From Saccharofermentans sp. (GTDB lineage: Bacteria > Bacillota > Clostridia > Saccharofermentanales > Saccharofermentanaceae): a DNA stretch of 64,000 nt. The position numbers and the translations under genes were made by a program. Of the stretch, positions 35,707 through 44,737 are shown one piece after another. Within the stretch, counting starts at the first letter, position 1. Each line of letters opens with the position of its first letter. Where the stretch lies: contig JAIKZM010000196.1 of the NCBI GenBank assembly GCA_024682215.1, positions 22,096-86,095 of the forward strand, written 5' to 3'. The notes under the pieces were generated by a model. That model was not told where the DNA came from, did not search any database, and worked only from the letters and a program-made list of their open reading frames with translations.

Positions 35707-36468
35707 GTGGTATTTTACTTTTCGGGAACCGGCAACAGCAGGTTCGTCGCCAGGAACATAGCAAGAGCGATAGGGCAGGAGACTGCTGATATCACGTCAT
35801 ATACCAAAAACATGGAACGGCCGTCTTTTACCGAAACCGGCATATATGTTTTTGTCTGTCCTTCTTACATGTCCGCTCCCGCAAGGGCAATGACGGATTT
35901 CATCGAATGGGCGGGATTTCCTTCGGGCATAAGAGCATACTTTATCGTCACATGTGCCGCTTCAATGGGTATTACGCCCAGGGTCGCAAGTGAACTGTGT
36001 GAGAAGAAAGGCATGGAATACATGGGAGCCGCACAGATCGAAATGCCCCAGAATTACATTGCCCTGTTTACTACTAAGCAGGTAGAGGAAAACATCGACA
36101 TCATTGAAAAAGCCGCGACCGAGATCGAAAGGATATCAGGTTTAATCAAAGACGGTAAAACGATCGGGACAAAGAAGATCGGAGCGGTCGAATATTCGGT
36201 TACCAAGTGGGTGAGGGATGTTTACTATAAAGACTTTATGAAAACGACTAAGTTCAAGGCAACCGACAAGTGCATCGCATGCGGAAAATGCGTCAGCGTT
36301 TGCCCGCTGTCCAATATCACGCTGAAGGATAAAAAGCCCTCATGGGGTAAGAAATGCACGCACTGTATGGCTTGCATAAACCAGTGCCCTGTTGACGCCA
36401 TCGAATACGGAAAGGGCACTGCGGGCAAGCCCCGTTACAAGGGCCCTGATTCGGCGTTGAAACAGTAA
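35707..36468 (+). CDS. EFR1-type flavodoxin-ferredoxin fusion
   Basis: 253 residues. The N-terminal flavodoxin-like domain begins FYFSGTGNSRFVARN (FMN phosphate loop). The C-terminus has two [4Fe-4S] ferredoxin motifs, CIACGKCVSVCP and CTHCMACINQCP. This matches the EFR1 family of clostridial electron carriers. GTG 35707 is the start, with AAGGAGG at 35694-35700, and it follows the bilin-reductase-like gene at once. It is the likely electron donor for that gene or another in the operon. Confidence 0.92.
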   Translation: MVFYFSGTGNSRFVARNIARAIGQETADITSYTKNMERPSFTETGIYVFVCPSYMSAPARAMTDFIEWAGFPSGIRAYFIVTCAASMGITPRVASELCEKKGMEYMGAAQIEMPQNYIALFTTKQVEENIDIIEKAATEIERISGLIKDGKTIGTKKIGAVEYSVTKWVRDVYYKDFMKTTKFKATDKCIACGKCVSVCPLSNITLKDKKPSWGKKCTHCMACINQCPVDAIEYGKGTAGKPRYKGPDSALKQ

Positions 36469-36503
36469 CTGACATTGTGTCCATATTTAATCTGCGTATT
36501 TAA

Positions 36504-36532
36504 TAGCAAAAAATAGAACAATTGACTATAAT
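36504..36532 (+). promoter_or_regulatory. Possible promoter of the cysteine desulfurase operon
   Basis: A perfect TATAAT (36527-36532) lies in AT-rich sequence; the -35 at 17-base spacing (TAGCAA) is poor. An AGAGG ribosome site precedes ATG 36561. Confidence 0.35.
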
Positions 36533-36560
36533 ACATGCGTCATTTTGAAAGAGGCATGTC

Positions 36561-37700
36561 ATGATTTATTTCGATAACAGCGCTACAACCTTTGTTTCTG
36601 AAGCTGTAAGGGCGAAGATCCTTGAGCTTACAGCCGATCCGGTCTCTGCAAATCCGGGCTCGCTTCATAAGCTCGGTACTAAAGCAGCTGAGCTCTATGA
36701 GGGCATCAGGAGAGATACGGCATCGCTTCTTGGTGCCAAAAGTGAAGAGATATTTTTTACGTCATGTGCTACAGAAAGTGCAAATACCGCCATCAAAGGC
36801 TACATGAGCCGTAATAAGAGGGCGGGAAATGCGGTCATATCTACAAGGACCGAGCATAAAGCGACTCTCGAGTGCCTCGAGTATCTGGCAAAGCTCGGAT
36901 ATGAGATAAGATACGTTAAGGTGGGTTCAGACGGCAAGCCCGTTATGGAGAGCCTTGAGGAAGAACTCAAGAAGGGCAGTGTTGCTCTCACATGCTTCAC
37001 GCTCGTAAATAACGAAACGGGCTCGGTGCTTCCTTTTGATCAGATATCCAATACTGTTAAGGCGCTGTCGCCATCAACGGCAATATATCTCGACTGCGTT
37101 CAGGCGCTGGGCAAGATGCCGATCAATCTTTATTCGTTTGGCGCTGACATGTGTTCGTTCTCAGGCCATAAGATCCATTCTGTCAAAGGCAACGGTGTCC
37201 TGTATGTCAAAAAAGGCGTAAGGATCGATCCTTTGATCCTTGGCGGCGGCCAGCAGGAAGGCATGCGTTCAGGTACTCAGAGCCCTGTGCTCGCCGGTGC
37301 TTTTCTCGCCGCGCTCCAAGAGGTGTCTTCAGGCATTGAAGAGGCAGCGGCAAAGACAGCGGAGATCAATGCTTATCTTCGTAAGGAACTTGCTGAAAGA
37401 GACGCGATCATCCTTTCACCGGAAGATGCACTTCCATACGTGCTCAATGTCTCTTTCAAAGGCTTCGAATCCGAGACGATGCTTCATTGTCTTGAAATAT
37501 ACGATATATATGTCTCTACGGTATCTGCTTGTTCTTCCAAGGCTAAAAAGGTATCCTATGTGCTGCTCGAGTCAGGCGTTGACAGAAAAGTGGCAGCAAA
37601 TGCCGTAAGGCTCTCCTTCTCGCGTTATAATACGATGGAAGAGGCGGAAGAATTCATCAGACGCGTTGACGAAATATACGAACAATTTCTTTTGAAGTGA
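36561..37700 (+). CDS. Cysteine desulfurase (NifS/IscS-like)
   Basis: 379 residues. PLP aminotransferase class V. Motifs are YFDNSATT, TSCATESANTAI, RTEHKATLE, the PLP lysine in SGHKIHSVKGNG, and the sulfur-carrying Cys in STVSACSSKAK. It forms a persulfide and passes it to an acceptor. The thiI gene 10 bases downstream is the expected partner, as with NifZ-ThiI in Bacillus, so 4-thiouridine in tRNA is the probable destination. No scaffold IscU or SufU is adjacent. Confidence 0.93.
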   Translation: MIYFDNSATTFVSEAVRAKILELTADPVSANPGSLHKLGTKAAELYEGIRRDTASLLGAKSEEIFFTSCATESANTAIKGYMSRNKRAGNAVISTRTEHKATLECLEYLAKLGYEIRYVKVGSDGKPVMESLEEELKKGSVALTCFTLVNNETGSVLPFDQISNTVKALSPSTAIYLDCVQALGKMPINLYSFGADMCSFSGHKIHSVKGNGVLYVKKGVRIDPLILGGGQQEGMRSGTQSPVLAGAFLAALQEVSSGIEEAAAKTAEINAYLRKELAERDAIILSPEDALPYVLNVSFKGFESETMLHCLEIYDIYVSTVSACSSKAKKVSYVLLESGVDRKVAANAVRLSFSRYNTMEEAEEFIRRVDEIYEQFLLK

Positions 37701-37710
37701 GGATCATATA

Positions 37711-38913
37711 ATGGCAAACGTCCTTCTGGCAAGAATGGGTGAGATAACTCTCAAAGGGCTTAACAGAGGTTCTTTTGAAATACAGCTCAAGAGCAATCTT
37801 AAGTACAGGCTTAAGAGATTCGGTCATCTGAAGATATATCAAAGCCAGAGCAGGATCTGGATCGAACCCAAGGAAGAGGATAATCCCAACTTCGAAAGCA
37901 TGGAGGCGGCACAGGATATCATGAAGGCCGTCTGCCAGGTTTTCGGCATCGTTTCCGTAAGCCTCGCAAGAAAATTCGAGGGCGATTTCGAATCGATCAA
38001 GGAAAACTCGGTCGAGTGCATCAAGGAGCTCCTTGCCCAGAATCCCGATTTTGTCACTTTCAAAGTCGAGAGCAAGCGCGGAAACAAGACGTTCCCGATG
38101 ACTTCACCCGAGATTTGCGAGGAGCTCGGAGGCTATATCCTCGATAATTTCCCCCAGCTCACGGTAAAGGTCAAGAATCCGGACTTCATCCTCAATGTTG
38201 AGATCCGTGAACATAACTATATCTATTCAGGCAAGATGATGGCTCACAGAGGTCTTCCGGTCGGCTCATGCGCAAAGGGCATGCTCCTTTTGTCAGGCGG
38301 TATCGACAGCCCTGTGGCTGGTTTCATGATGGCATCCCGCGGAATGCCTCTTGATGCCGTGTATTTCCATTCATATCCTTACACGAGCGATCTCGCAAAG
38401 CAGAAGGTAATCGACCTTGCAAAGATAGTTTCCGGTTACTCCGGACGCATGACGCTTCATGTCGTTAACTTCACGCAGATCCAGCTCGATCTTTACAAGA
38501 ATTCACCTCAGGACATGCTCACCGTCACAATGAGAAGGATAATGCTCCAGATCGCAGAGCGCCTTGCACAGAAGAACGACTGCAAGTGCCTTATCACCGG
38601 TGAGAGCCTTGGACAGGTTGCATCACAGACCATGGAAGCCATCGCTGCAACCAACGAAGTCGTTAAGATGCCTATCATGAGACCTCTCATCGGCATGGAC
38701 AAGCAGGCCACATGTGATATTTCACGTGACATCGGTGCTTTTGAGACATCGATCCTTCCTTATGAGGACTGCTGCACTGTGTTTGTTGCAAAACACCCCA
38801 AGACACATCCTCATCCGGAAGACATCGTCGAGGCGGAAAAGAACCTCGATATTGAAGCTATGGTTGAAGCCGGTGTTGCCGGAACAGAAGATATTGAGAT
38901 AACCCCGTTCTGA
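37711..38913 (+). CDS. thiI: tRNA 4-thiouridine synthase ThiI (rhodanese-free)
   Basis: 400 residues: a ferredoxin-like plus THUMP domain (residues about 60-170), then a PP-loop ATP pyrophosphatase with LLSGGIDSPVAGF, and a conserved cysteine pair in YEDCCTVFVAKHP. The E. coli-type C-terminal rhodanese domain is absent, as in Bacillus, which fits the dedicated desulfurase next door. It makes s4U8 in tRNA. ATG 37711 follows the desulfurase by 10 bases. Confidence 0.95.
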   Translation: MANVLLARMGEITLKGLNRGSFEIQLKSNLKYRLKRFGHLKIYQSQSRIWIEPKEEDNPNFESMEAAQDIMKAVCQVFGIVSVSLARKFEGDFESIKENSVECIKELLAQNPDFVTFKVESKRGNKTFPMTSPEICEELGGYILDNFPQLTVKVKNPDFILNVEIREHNYIYSGKMMAHRGLPVGSCAKGMLLLSGGIDSPVAGFMMASRGMPLDAVYFHSYPYTSDLAKQKVIDLAKIVSGYSGRMTLHVVNFTQIQLDLYKNSPQDMLTVTMRRIMLQIAERLAQKNDCKCLITGESLGQVASQTMEAIAATNEVVKMPIMRPLIGMDKQATCDISRDIGAFETSILPYEDCCTVFVAKHPKTHPHPEDIVEAEKNLDIEAMVEAGVAGTEDIEITPF

Positions 38914-38914
38914 T

Positions 38915-39943
38915 ATGAAGATAGGCAAACTTACAGACGAACAGCTCCAGTCACTGGTAATAAGCAGACTGCCGGCACTTTCCGCCACGACCCTTTCGGG
39001 AGCGGGAATAGGCGCCGACTGCGCTTGGATCAGGGCAGGAGAAGACCTTATGGTCACGTCTTCTGATCCGATCACTGCAGGTGGGACCGAGTCGGGAACG
39101 CTTGCCATTCATGTTTCGTGCAATGACATCGCCGCATGCGGCGTAAGACCCTCTGGAATACTGATAGTTATAATCGCGCCGCCTTCTGTCACTGAAGATG
39201 ATATAAGGATGACGGTAGATCAGGCCAGCCATGAGGCACAGGCACTTGGCGTTGATATCGTCGGAGGCCATACTGAGGTTTCTGATGCCGTCAACAAGAT
39301 GATCGTTGTATCCACCGCATTCGGGCTTATTAAAAAGGGTGGATGTGTTCCCAGCGGAAAAGCAATGCCCGGAGACAGCCTTATAATTACCAAGACAGCG
39401 GGGATAGAGGGAAGCTTCATTGCCGCCAATGAACACAGGGAAAAACTTGCCGGAAAAGTCAGCGAGGAATGCATCCGTGAAGCGCTTTCCTATAAGAGTC
39501 TGGTCTCTGTCGTAAAAGAAGGGGCAACTTGCGGAAGCCTGATAGCAAGAAATGTAAAATACAGAGAAGACGGTTTTGCGTTGAGCGCCGTAAATCTCAT
39601 GCATGACGTTACCGAAGGAGGCGTGTTTGGAGCGGCCTTTGAGATGGCTGATTTCTCCGGGACAGGTGTCGTTATCGATAAGAGACTGGTCCCTTTTACA
39701 GAGGCAACGACAGCAATATGTGATGCACTCGGACTCGATCCGTTCAGGCTCATCTCATCCGGATCTCTTATGATCGCAACGCCTGAACCTGAAAGAGTCA
39801 TTGAAGAACTTAAGGCTCAAGGCGTTCCGGCAACCGTTGTCGGTTCGTTTACGGACAAGTCCGAAGGCGTTTTTTATATTGAAAACGACGGTTCTTATGT
39901 CAAATTGTCGCCTCCCGGGGCTGATGAGATATATAGTATTTGA
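38915..39943 (+). CDS. AIR-synthase-related protein (HypE/PurM fold)
   Basis: 342 residues with the two-domain PurM/HypE/ThiL/SelD fold. Seen: GIGADCAWI, SSDPITAGG, the VGGHTEVSD strand, and the C-terminal half MHDVTEGGVFGAAFEMADFSG. HypE needs a C-terminal PRIC cysteine; this one ends ADEIYSI, so it should not make the thiocyanate tail. ATG 38915 is 1 base after the ThiI stop. Family members use ATP on small substrates; the substrate here is unknown, although the sulfur operon suggests a thiolation-related one. Confidence 0.85.
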   Translation: MKIGKLTDEQLQSLVISRLPALSATTLSGAGIGADCAWIRAGEDLMVTSSDPITAGGTESGTLAIHVSCNDIAACGVRPSGILIVIIAPPSVTEDDIRMTVDQASHEAQALGVDIVGGHTEVSDAVNKMIVVSTAFGLIKKGGCVPSGKAMPGDSLIITKTAGIEGSFIAANEHREKLAGKVSEECIREALSYKSLVSVVKEGATCGSLIARNVKYREDGFALSAVNLMHDVTEGGVFGAAFEMADFSGTGVVIDKRLVPFTEATTAICDALGLDPFRLISSGSLMIATPEPERVIEELKAQGVPATVVGSFTDKSEGVFYIENDGSYVKLSPPGADEIYSI

Positions 39944-39993
39944 TATTTTGTCAAAAATTGCGAAACGCGGTTCTATTTTTCAAACTTTAATAA

Positions 39994-39999
39994 TATAAT
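39994..39999 (+). promoter_or_regulatory. -10 box upstream of the candidate small RNA
   Basis: A perfect TATAAT at 39994-39999. The -35 at 17 bases (TTCTAT) is weak. It would start RNA near 40006, well after the stop at 39943. Confidence 0.4.
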
Positions 40000-40005
40000 T
40001 TGACA

Positions 40006-40135
40006 AATTGCTAAAGACGGTATGGGATACATCGTCCCGGACCGGTTTGGCATTTAACTAAGACAATTTCTTAAAGCCAGAAATTTAAAGATGGCTGCGT
40101 GGTTACTGTCAGGACCGTGCAGCCTTTTTCTTTTG
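40006..40135 (+). ncRNA. Candidate small RNA or structured leader upstream of glyA
   Basis: About 130 bases between the -10 box at 39994 and a terminator at 40093-40133. Predicted hairpins by eye: GGT..GGGA/TCCC..ACC at 40019-40043; GGC...TAAGA/TCTTA...GCC at about 40047-40078; then the terminator. I tried known riboswitch and T-box consensus elements and found no match. glyA seems to have its own promoter downstream (40159-40187), which favours a free RNA over a leader. Confidence 0.35.
40093..40133 (+). terminator. Rho-independent terminator before glyA
   Basis: GGCTGCGTGG (40093-40102) pairs with CCGTGCAGCC (40115-40124), 10 bp with two G-T pairs, 12-base loop, then TTTTTCTTTT. Confidence 0.8.
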
Positions 40136-40158
40136 GGCATTTTGTCCTCTTATACAAG

Positions 40159-40187
40159 TTTACTAATCTATATTTTTAATATAAAAT
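40159..40187 (+). promoter_or_regulatory. Promoter of glyA
   Basis: TTTACT (40159-40164), a 17-base spacer and TAAAAT (40182-40187). It lies past the terminator and 40 bases before the glyA start. Confidence 0.5.
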
Positions 40188-40226
40188 ACCTTCGTTGATT
40201 TCATTATCCCAAGGAGGATGTTATAT

Positions 40227-41468
40227 ATGTACGACCACATCAAGTTCGAGGATCCCGAAGTTTACTCCGCTATCATGCAGGAGATCGGCCGTCAGCGCGA
40301 CAAGATCGAGCTGATCGCTTCTGAGAACACAGTATCTGAGGCAGTTCTTGAGGCAGCAGGTTCTCCGCTCACCAACAAGTATGCCGAAGGTTATCCGGGA
40401 AAGCGTTATTACGGCGGATGCGAGTATGTCGACATCGTAGAGCAGCTCGCTATCGACAGGGCAAAGCAGCTTTTTGGTGCAGAGCATGTTAACGTCCAGC
40501 CTCATTCCGGAGCTCAGGCTAATACAGCAGTTTACTTTGCCGTTCTTGAACCCGGCGATAAGATCCTGGGTCTCGACCTTTCACACGGCGGTCATCTCAC
40601 ACACGGCATGAAGCTCAATGTTTCAGGAAGAACATATGAATCCGAGTTCTATCAGGTCGATCCCGAGACACAGATGCTCAACTATGAGACCATCCGTCAG
40701 AGAGCTCTTGAAGTTAAGCCTAAGATCATCGTTGCAGGCGCTTCAGCATACCCCAGGATCATCGATTTCAAGAAGTTCAGAGAGATCGCTGATGAAGTCG
40801 GCGCATATCTCTTCGTAGACATGGCTCACATCGCAGGCCTTGTTGCCGCAGGTCTTCACCCGAATCCGGTTCCTTACGCTGATTTCGTTACTACAACCAC
40901 ACATAAGACACTCCGCGGACCCCGTGGCGGTATCATCATGTGCAAGGAAGAATACGCTAAGAAGATCAATTCCGCAGTATTCCCCGGCCAGCAGGGCGGC
41001 CCTCTCATGCACATAATCGCTGCTAAGGCTGTTGCTTTCAAGGAAGCTCTTTCACCTGAGTTCAGACAGTATGCTGCTCAGATCATCAGCAATGCAAAGG
41101 CTATGAGCGAAGTTCTCCTCGCCAGAGGCGTCAACCTCGTATCCGGCGGTACAGACAACCACCTCATGCTGATCGACCTCAGAGGCACAGGCGTTACAGG
41201 TAAGGATCTCCAGGAGAGACTTGACGACTGCAACATCACCGCAAATAAGAACACGATTCCTTTCGATCCCGAGAAGCCTATGGTTACATCCGGCGTACGT
41301 ATCGGCACACCTGCCGTTACCGCAAGAGGCTTCAAGGAAGAAGACTGCAAGGTCGTTGCTGACTGCATCGCTGATTGCATCTTCGACTACGAGAACAAGA
41401 AGGCTGATGTTATCGCCAGAGTCAAGACTCTTACCGATAAGTATCCCATCTATCCTGACATTAAGTAA
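40227..41468 (+). CDS. glyA: Serine hydroxymethyltransferase
   Basis: 413 residues. PLP enzyme converting serine and tetrahydrofolate to glycine and 5,10-methylene-THF. Motifs: [36 protein letters not shown], and the PLP lysine in [15 protein letters not shown] chose ATG 40227: AAGGAGG (40211-40217) is 9 bases upstream, while the ATG at 40218 touches it. Codons are strongly biased, as expected for a highly expressed gene. It is followed 11 bases later by rarA. Confidence 0.97.
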   Translation: MYDHIKFEDPEVYSAIMQEIGRQRDKIELIASENTVSEAVLEAAGSPLTNKYAEGYPGKRYYGGCEYVDIVEQLAIDRAKQLFGAEHVNVQPHSGAQANTAVYFAVLEPGDKILGLDLSHGGHLTHGMKLNVSGRTYESEFYQVDPETQMLNYETIRQRALEVKPKIIVAGASAYPRIIDFKKFREIADEVGAYLFVDMAHIAGLVAAGLHPNPVPYADFVTTTTHKTLRGPRGGIIMCKEEYAKKINSAVFPGQQGGPLMHIIAAKAVAFKEALSPEFRQYAAQIISNAKAMSEVLLARGVNLVSGGTDNHLMLIDLRGTGVTGKDLQERLDDCNITANKNTIPFDPEKPMVTSGVRIGTPAVTARGFKEEDCKVVADCIADCIFDYENKKADVIARVKTLTDKYPIYPDIK

Positions 41469-41479
41469 GGAATTGCGAT

Positions 41480-42802
41480 TTGGCTGACTTAAGCAAAGGG
41501 AAAAAAGAGCCCCTCGCTTTTAGGATGTCTCCCCGCACGCTCGATGAGTATGCAGGGCAGGAACACATAGTAGGCAAGGGCAAGATGCTCAGAAGAATGA
41601 TCGAGGCAGACCGTCTGTCCTCGATTATCCTTTTTGGGCCTCCCGGAGTCGGCAAGACCGCACTTGCGAGAGTCATTGCAAATACAACGGAATCCCGTTT
41701 TGAAAGAATGAATGCCGTTACTGCAGGAGTGGCCGATATCAAGAAGGTCACGGAAGATGCGCGTAATCCGATCATCTCCGAAGGCAGGAAGACCGTCCTG
41801 TTCATCGATGAGATACACAGGTTCAATAAACTCCAGCAGGATGCGCTCCTTCCTTTCGTGGAGGACGGTACTGTCATACTGATCGGAGCCACGACAGAGA
41901 ATCCCTATTTCGAGGTCAACAAGGCTCTCGTATCGCGTTCGACCGTGCTTCAGCTTAAGCCGCTTGAGCCTGCCGATATTGCGAAAGTCCTTAGAAATGC
42001 TATGCAGGATAAGGAACGCGGTTACGGTAACATCGACATAAAGTGTGAGGAGAGCGTTCTTCTTAAGATAGCCGGGACTTCAAACGGAGATGCGCGTTCT
42101 GCGCTCAACGCATTTGAACTTGCAGTAGTTACGACTCCTCCTTCATCTGACGGAAGTGTCGTGATTACGGACGAAGTCATGAAGGAATGCATGCAGAACA
42201 GGACAGTTATCTTCGATAAGGACGGAGAGTACCATTACGACAATATAAGCGCCATGATCAAGTCTATGAGAGGTTCTGATCCTGATGCCGCGATCCTTTA
42301 TCTCGCGAGAGCCCTAAAGGCCGGTGAGGATATCGAATTCCTCGCAAGGAGGATCATGATATGCGCGTCAGAAGATGTCGGAATGGCCAATCCGAATGCG
42401 CTTCTTGTTGCAATGGCTGCATATGACTGCGCAAGGGCCGTAGGCATGCCTGAGGCAAGGATCCCGCTCGCACAGGCGTGCATAACCGTGGCAACCTCGC
42501 CCAAGTCCAATGCTTCGTATCTCGCCATTGATAAAGCACTGGCCGAAGTCGGGAATACCGATACCGGCGTTGTCCCGATGCACCTCAGGAATGCTCCCGC
42601 CAAGGGAATGGAAGACCTTGGATATTCTGTCGGTTACAAGTATCCGCACGATTTCCCGGGACATGTCACAAAACAGCAGTACATGACCGACAAGACCGTC
42701 GGAAGGACCTATTATGAACCTACGGATATCGGTTACGAGGCAAAGGTAAGGCAATACCTTGACTATGTTAAGAAAATGACGGAAGGGGAGTCTGATCAGT
42801 GA
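41480..42802 (+). CDS. rarA: Replication-associated recombination ATPase RarA/MgsA
   Basis: 440 residues. AAA+ ATPase with Walker A FGPPGVGKTALA, Walker B VLFIDEIHRFNK, the following TTENPYFEVN sensor and the C-terminal tetramerisation region (YLPDH-like end with FPGHVTKQQYM). RarA acts at stalled forks. The start is TTG 41480 with AAGGA 8 bases upstream, giving the sequence MADLSKGKKEPLAFRM. It shares 4 bases with dtd (GTGA). Confidence 0.93.
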   Translation: MADLSKGKKEPLAFRMSPRTLDEYAGQEHIVGKGKMLRRMIEADRLSSIILFGPPGVGKTALARVIANTTESRFERMNAVTAGVADIKKVTEDARNPIISEGRKTVLFIDEIHRFNKLQQDALLPFVEDGTVILIGATTENPYFEVNKALVSRSTVLQLKPLEPADIAKVLRNAMQDKERGYGNIDIKCEESVLLKIAGTSNGDARSALNAFELAVVTTPPSSDGSVVITDEVMKECMQNRTVIFDKDGEYHYDNISAMIKSMRGSDPDAAILYLARALKAGEDIEFLARRIMICASEDVGMANPNALLVAMAAYDCARAVGMPEARIPLAQACITVATSPKSNASYLAIDKALAEVGNTDTGVVPMHLRNAPAKGMEDLGYSVGYKYPHDFPGHVTKQQYMTDKTVGRTYYEPTDIGYEAKVRQYLDYVKKMTEGESDQ

Positions 42803-43245
42803 GATTCGTTATCCAGCGCGTTACATCGGCTAAAGTCGATATCGACGGCATTACCAAAGGCAGCATAAGCAACGGTCTCATGGTGCTGATAGGCATAGGA
42901 AAGGGCGATGATGAGGCGATCGCAGACAAGCTGATCTCCAAGATGATCGGCCTCAGGATCTTTGCTGACAGCGAAGGCAAGACGAATCTGGACCTCTCGC
43001 AGGTCGGAGGCGGACTCCTTCTCGTGTCGCAGTTCACTTTGTATGCGGACTGCAAAAAAGGCCACAGGCCGGGATTTACCGATGCCTGCGACCCTAAAAG
43101 GGCGGAAGAGCTATACGGCTACATAGTCAGAAAGTGCTCTGAGTCTGTAAAAGAAGTAGGATGCGGCGAATTCGGTGCCGACATGCAGGTTACGCTGACC
43201 AATGACGGACCGTTCACGATAATCCTTGATTCAGACCGTCTGTGA
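42799..43245 (+). CDS. dtd: D-aminoacyl-tRNA deacylase
   Basis: 148 residues, full length. The N-terminus MRFVIQRVTSAKVDIDG and the catalytic LLVSQFTLYADCKKGHRPGF together with LTNDGPFTI (the cross-subunit Gly-cisPro-like region is NDGPF) mark Dtd. It removes D-amino acids from mischarged tRNA. The GTG 42799 start overlaps the rarA stop. Confidence 0.96.
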   Translation: MRFVIQRVTSAKVDIDGITKGSISNGLMVLIGIGKGDDEAIADKLISKMIGLRIFADSEGKTNLDLSQVGGGLLLVSQFTLYADCKKGHRPGFTDACDPKRAEELYGYIVRKCSESVKEVGCGEFGADMQVTLTNDGPFTIILDSDRL

Positions 43246-43286
43246 CAGCATTTTCACGCACTTGAAATATAAGTAATGCGTATCTT

Positions 43287-43316
43287 TTGGTAAAATTACT
43301 TATATTGTAATAAAAT
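43287..43316 (+). promoter_or_regulatory. Possible promoter of clpX
   Basis: TTGGTA (43287-43292), an 18-base spacer and TAAAAT (43311-43316). An AAAGGGAG ribosome site precedes ATG 43372. Confidence 0.4.
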
Positions 43317-43371
43317 ATATCGGTCGGATTGTCTTTATCAGTCTTTCCGAAACACAAAAAGGGAGTTCAAA

Positions 43372-44700
43372 ATGGCGAATTCTAAAAACACATACGGCGG
43401 CGGAGATTCAAGGGAGATCTTGAGCTGCTCATTCTGCGGAAAATCCGAATACGAAGTTCCGAGACTCTTTTCGGGCGTTAACTGCTATATCTGCATTGAC
43501 TGTATCAGAACGGCATACGGTATCATTGCCGAGGAGGAGAAGGTCAACAAGAAGCGCAAGATGCGTTCCATCAAGCCTAAGAAGCTTGTAACTCCCCATC
43601 AGATCAAGGACATGCTCGACCAGTATGTCGTAGGTCAGGATGATGCCAAGGTTGCGCTCTCTGTTGCGGTATACAACCACTACAAGAGAGTTTATACGGA
43701 TCTTCCTTCCGATGAGACTGAACTCCAGAAGAGCAATATCCTGCTTCTCGGACCTACAGGTTCCGGTAAGACGCTCCTTGCACAGACTCTGGCAAGGATC
43801 CTTAACGTCCCTTTTGCCGTAGCAGATGCTACCAGCCTTACTCAGGCAGGTTACGTCGGTGAGGACGTCGAGAACATCCTTCTCAAGCTCATCATTGCGG
43901 CTGATTACGATATTGAGCGTGCCCAGATCGGTATCGTTTATATCGATGAGGTCGATAAGATCACAAAGAAGTCAGAGAACGTTTCGATCACACGTGACGT
44001 CAGCGGTGAGGGCGTACAGCAGGCTCTCCTTAAGATACTTGAGAGCACCATTGCCAACGTTCCTCCCAAGGGCGGAAGAAAGCACCCGAACGAGGAGTGC
44101 ATCAAGATCGATACAACTAATATCCTTTTCATTTGCGGCGGTGCCTTTGACGGACTTGATGACATCATCGCAAACCGTGTCGAGCAGAAGCAGTTCGGTT
44201 TCGGTGCTGATGTCCAGTCACGCCGTGACATGAACAGCGGTATCTACTATCACGAAGTTAAGCCGGATGACCTTATGAAGTTCGGTCTTATCCCTGAATT
44301 TATCGGACGTATCCCTGTCACTGTCGCTCTCGACAGACTTGATTCCGATGCTCTCGTAAGAGTTCTTACGGAACCCAAGAATGCCATCGTCAAGCAGTAT
44401 CAGAAGATACTCAAGATGGATGACGTTGACCTCAAGTTCGAGGAAGATGCCATCAGGGCGATCGCTGATAAGGCTGTAGAACAGAATACCGGTGCAAGAG
44501 GCCTCAGAGCCATCATCGAAGAGACGATGAGACAGGTAATGTTCGATGTGCCTTCAGAACATGACATCAGAGAGTGCATCATCAAGAAAGAGTGCATAAC
44601 CGAAGGCAAGCAGCCGATACTTATCTATAAGAACGGCTCCGAAGAAAAGCCTGCGGGAAACGGTGAGGGGAACGGAAGTACCGCACTCGGCGTAAGCTGA
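43372..44700 (+). CDS. clpX: ClpX ATPase subunit
   Basis: 442 residues. The N-terminal zinc domain has CSFCGK (C19, C22) and YICIDC (C41, C44). Then the AAA+ core: [13 protein letters not shown], the pore loop GYVGED, Walker [10 protein letters not shown] and [16 protein letters not shown], plus the IGF-like region [11 protein letters not shown]. Unfolds substrates for ClpP. The last 25 residues are Gly/Glu-rich. clpP is not next to it, unlike in many Firmicutes. Confidence 0.97.
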   Translation: MANSKNTYGGGDSREILSCSFCGKSEYEVPRLFSGVNCYICIDCIRTAYGIIAEEEKVNKKRKMRSIKPKKLVTPHQIKDMLDQYVVGQDDAKVALSVAVYNHYKRVYTDLPSDETELQKSNILLLGPTGSGKTLLAQTLARILNVPFAVADATSLTQAGYVGEDVENILLKLIIAADYDIERAQIGIVYIDEVDKITKKSENVSITRDVSGEGVQQALLKILESTIANVPPKGGRKHPNEECIKIDTTNILFICGGAFDGLDDIIANRVEQKQFGFGADVQSRRDMNSGIYYHEVKPDDLMKFGLIPEFIGRIPVTVALDRLDSDALVRVLTEPKNAIVKQYQKILKMDDVDLKFEEDAIRAIADKAVEQNTGARGLRAIIEETMRQVMFDVPSEHDIRECIIKKECITEGKQPILIYKNGSEEKPAGNGEGNGSTALGVS

Positions 44701-44737
44701 TAACTTAAGGAACAATTTTTCAGAGGGGAGAACACAT

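Noticed and set aside
39944..40226. Known riboswitch upstream of glyA (glycine, THF, ZTP, SAM, TPP, T-box)
   Set aside because: None of the conserved cores I know for these classes is found; left as an unassigned structured RNA.
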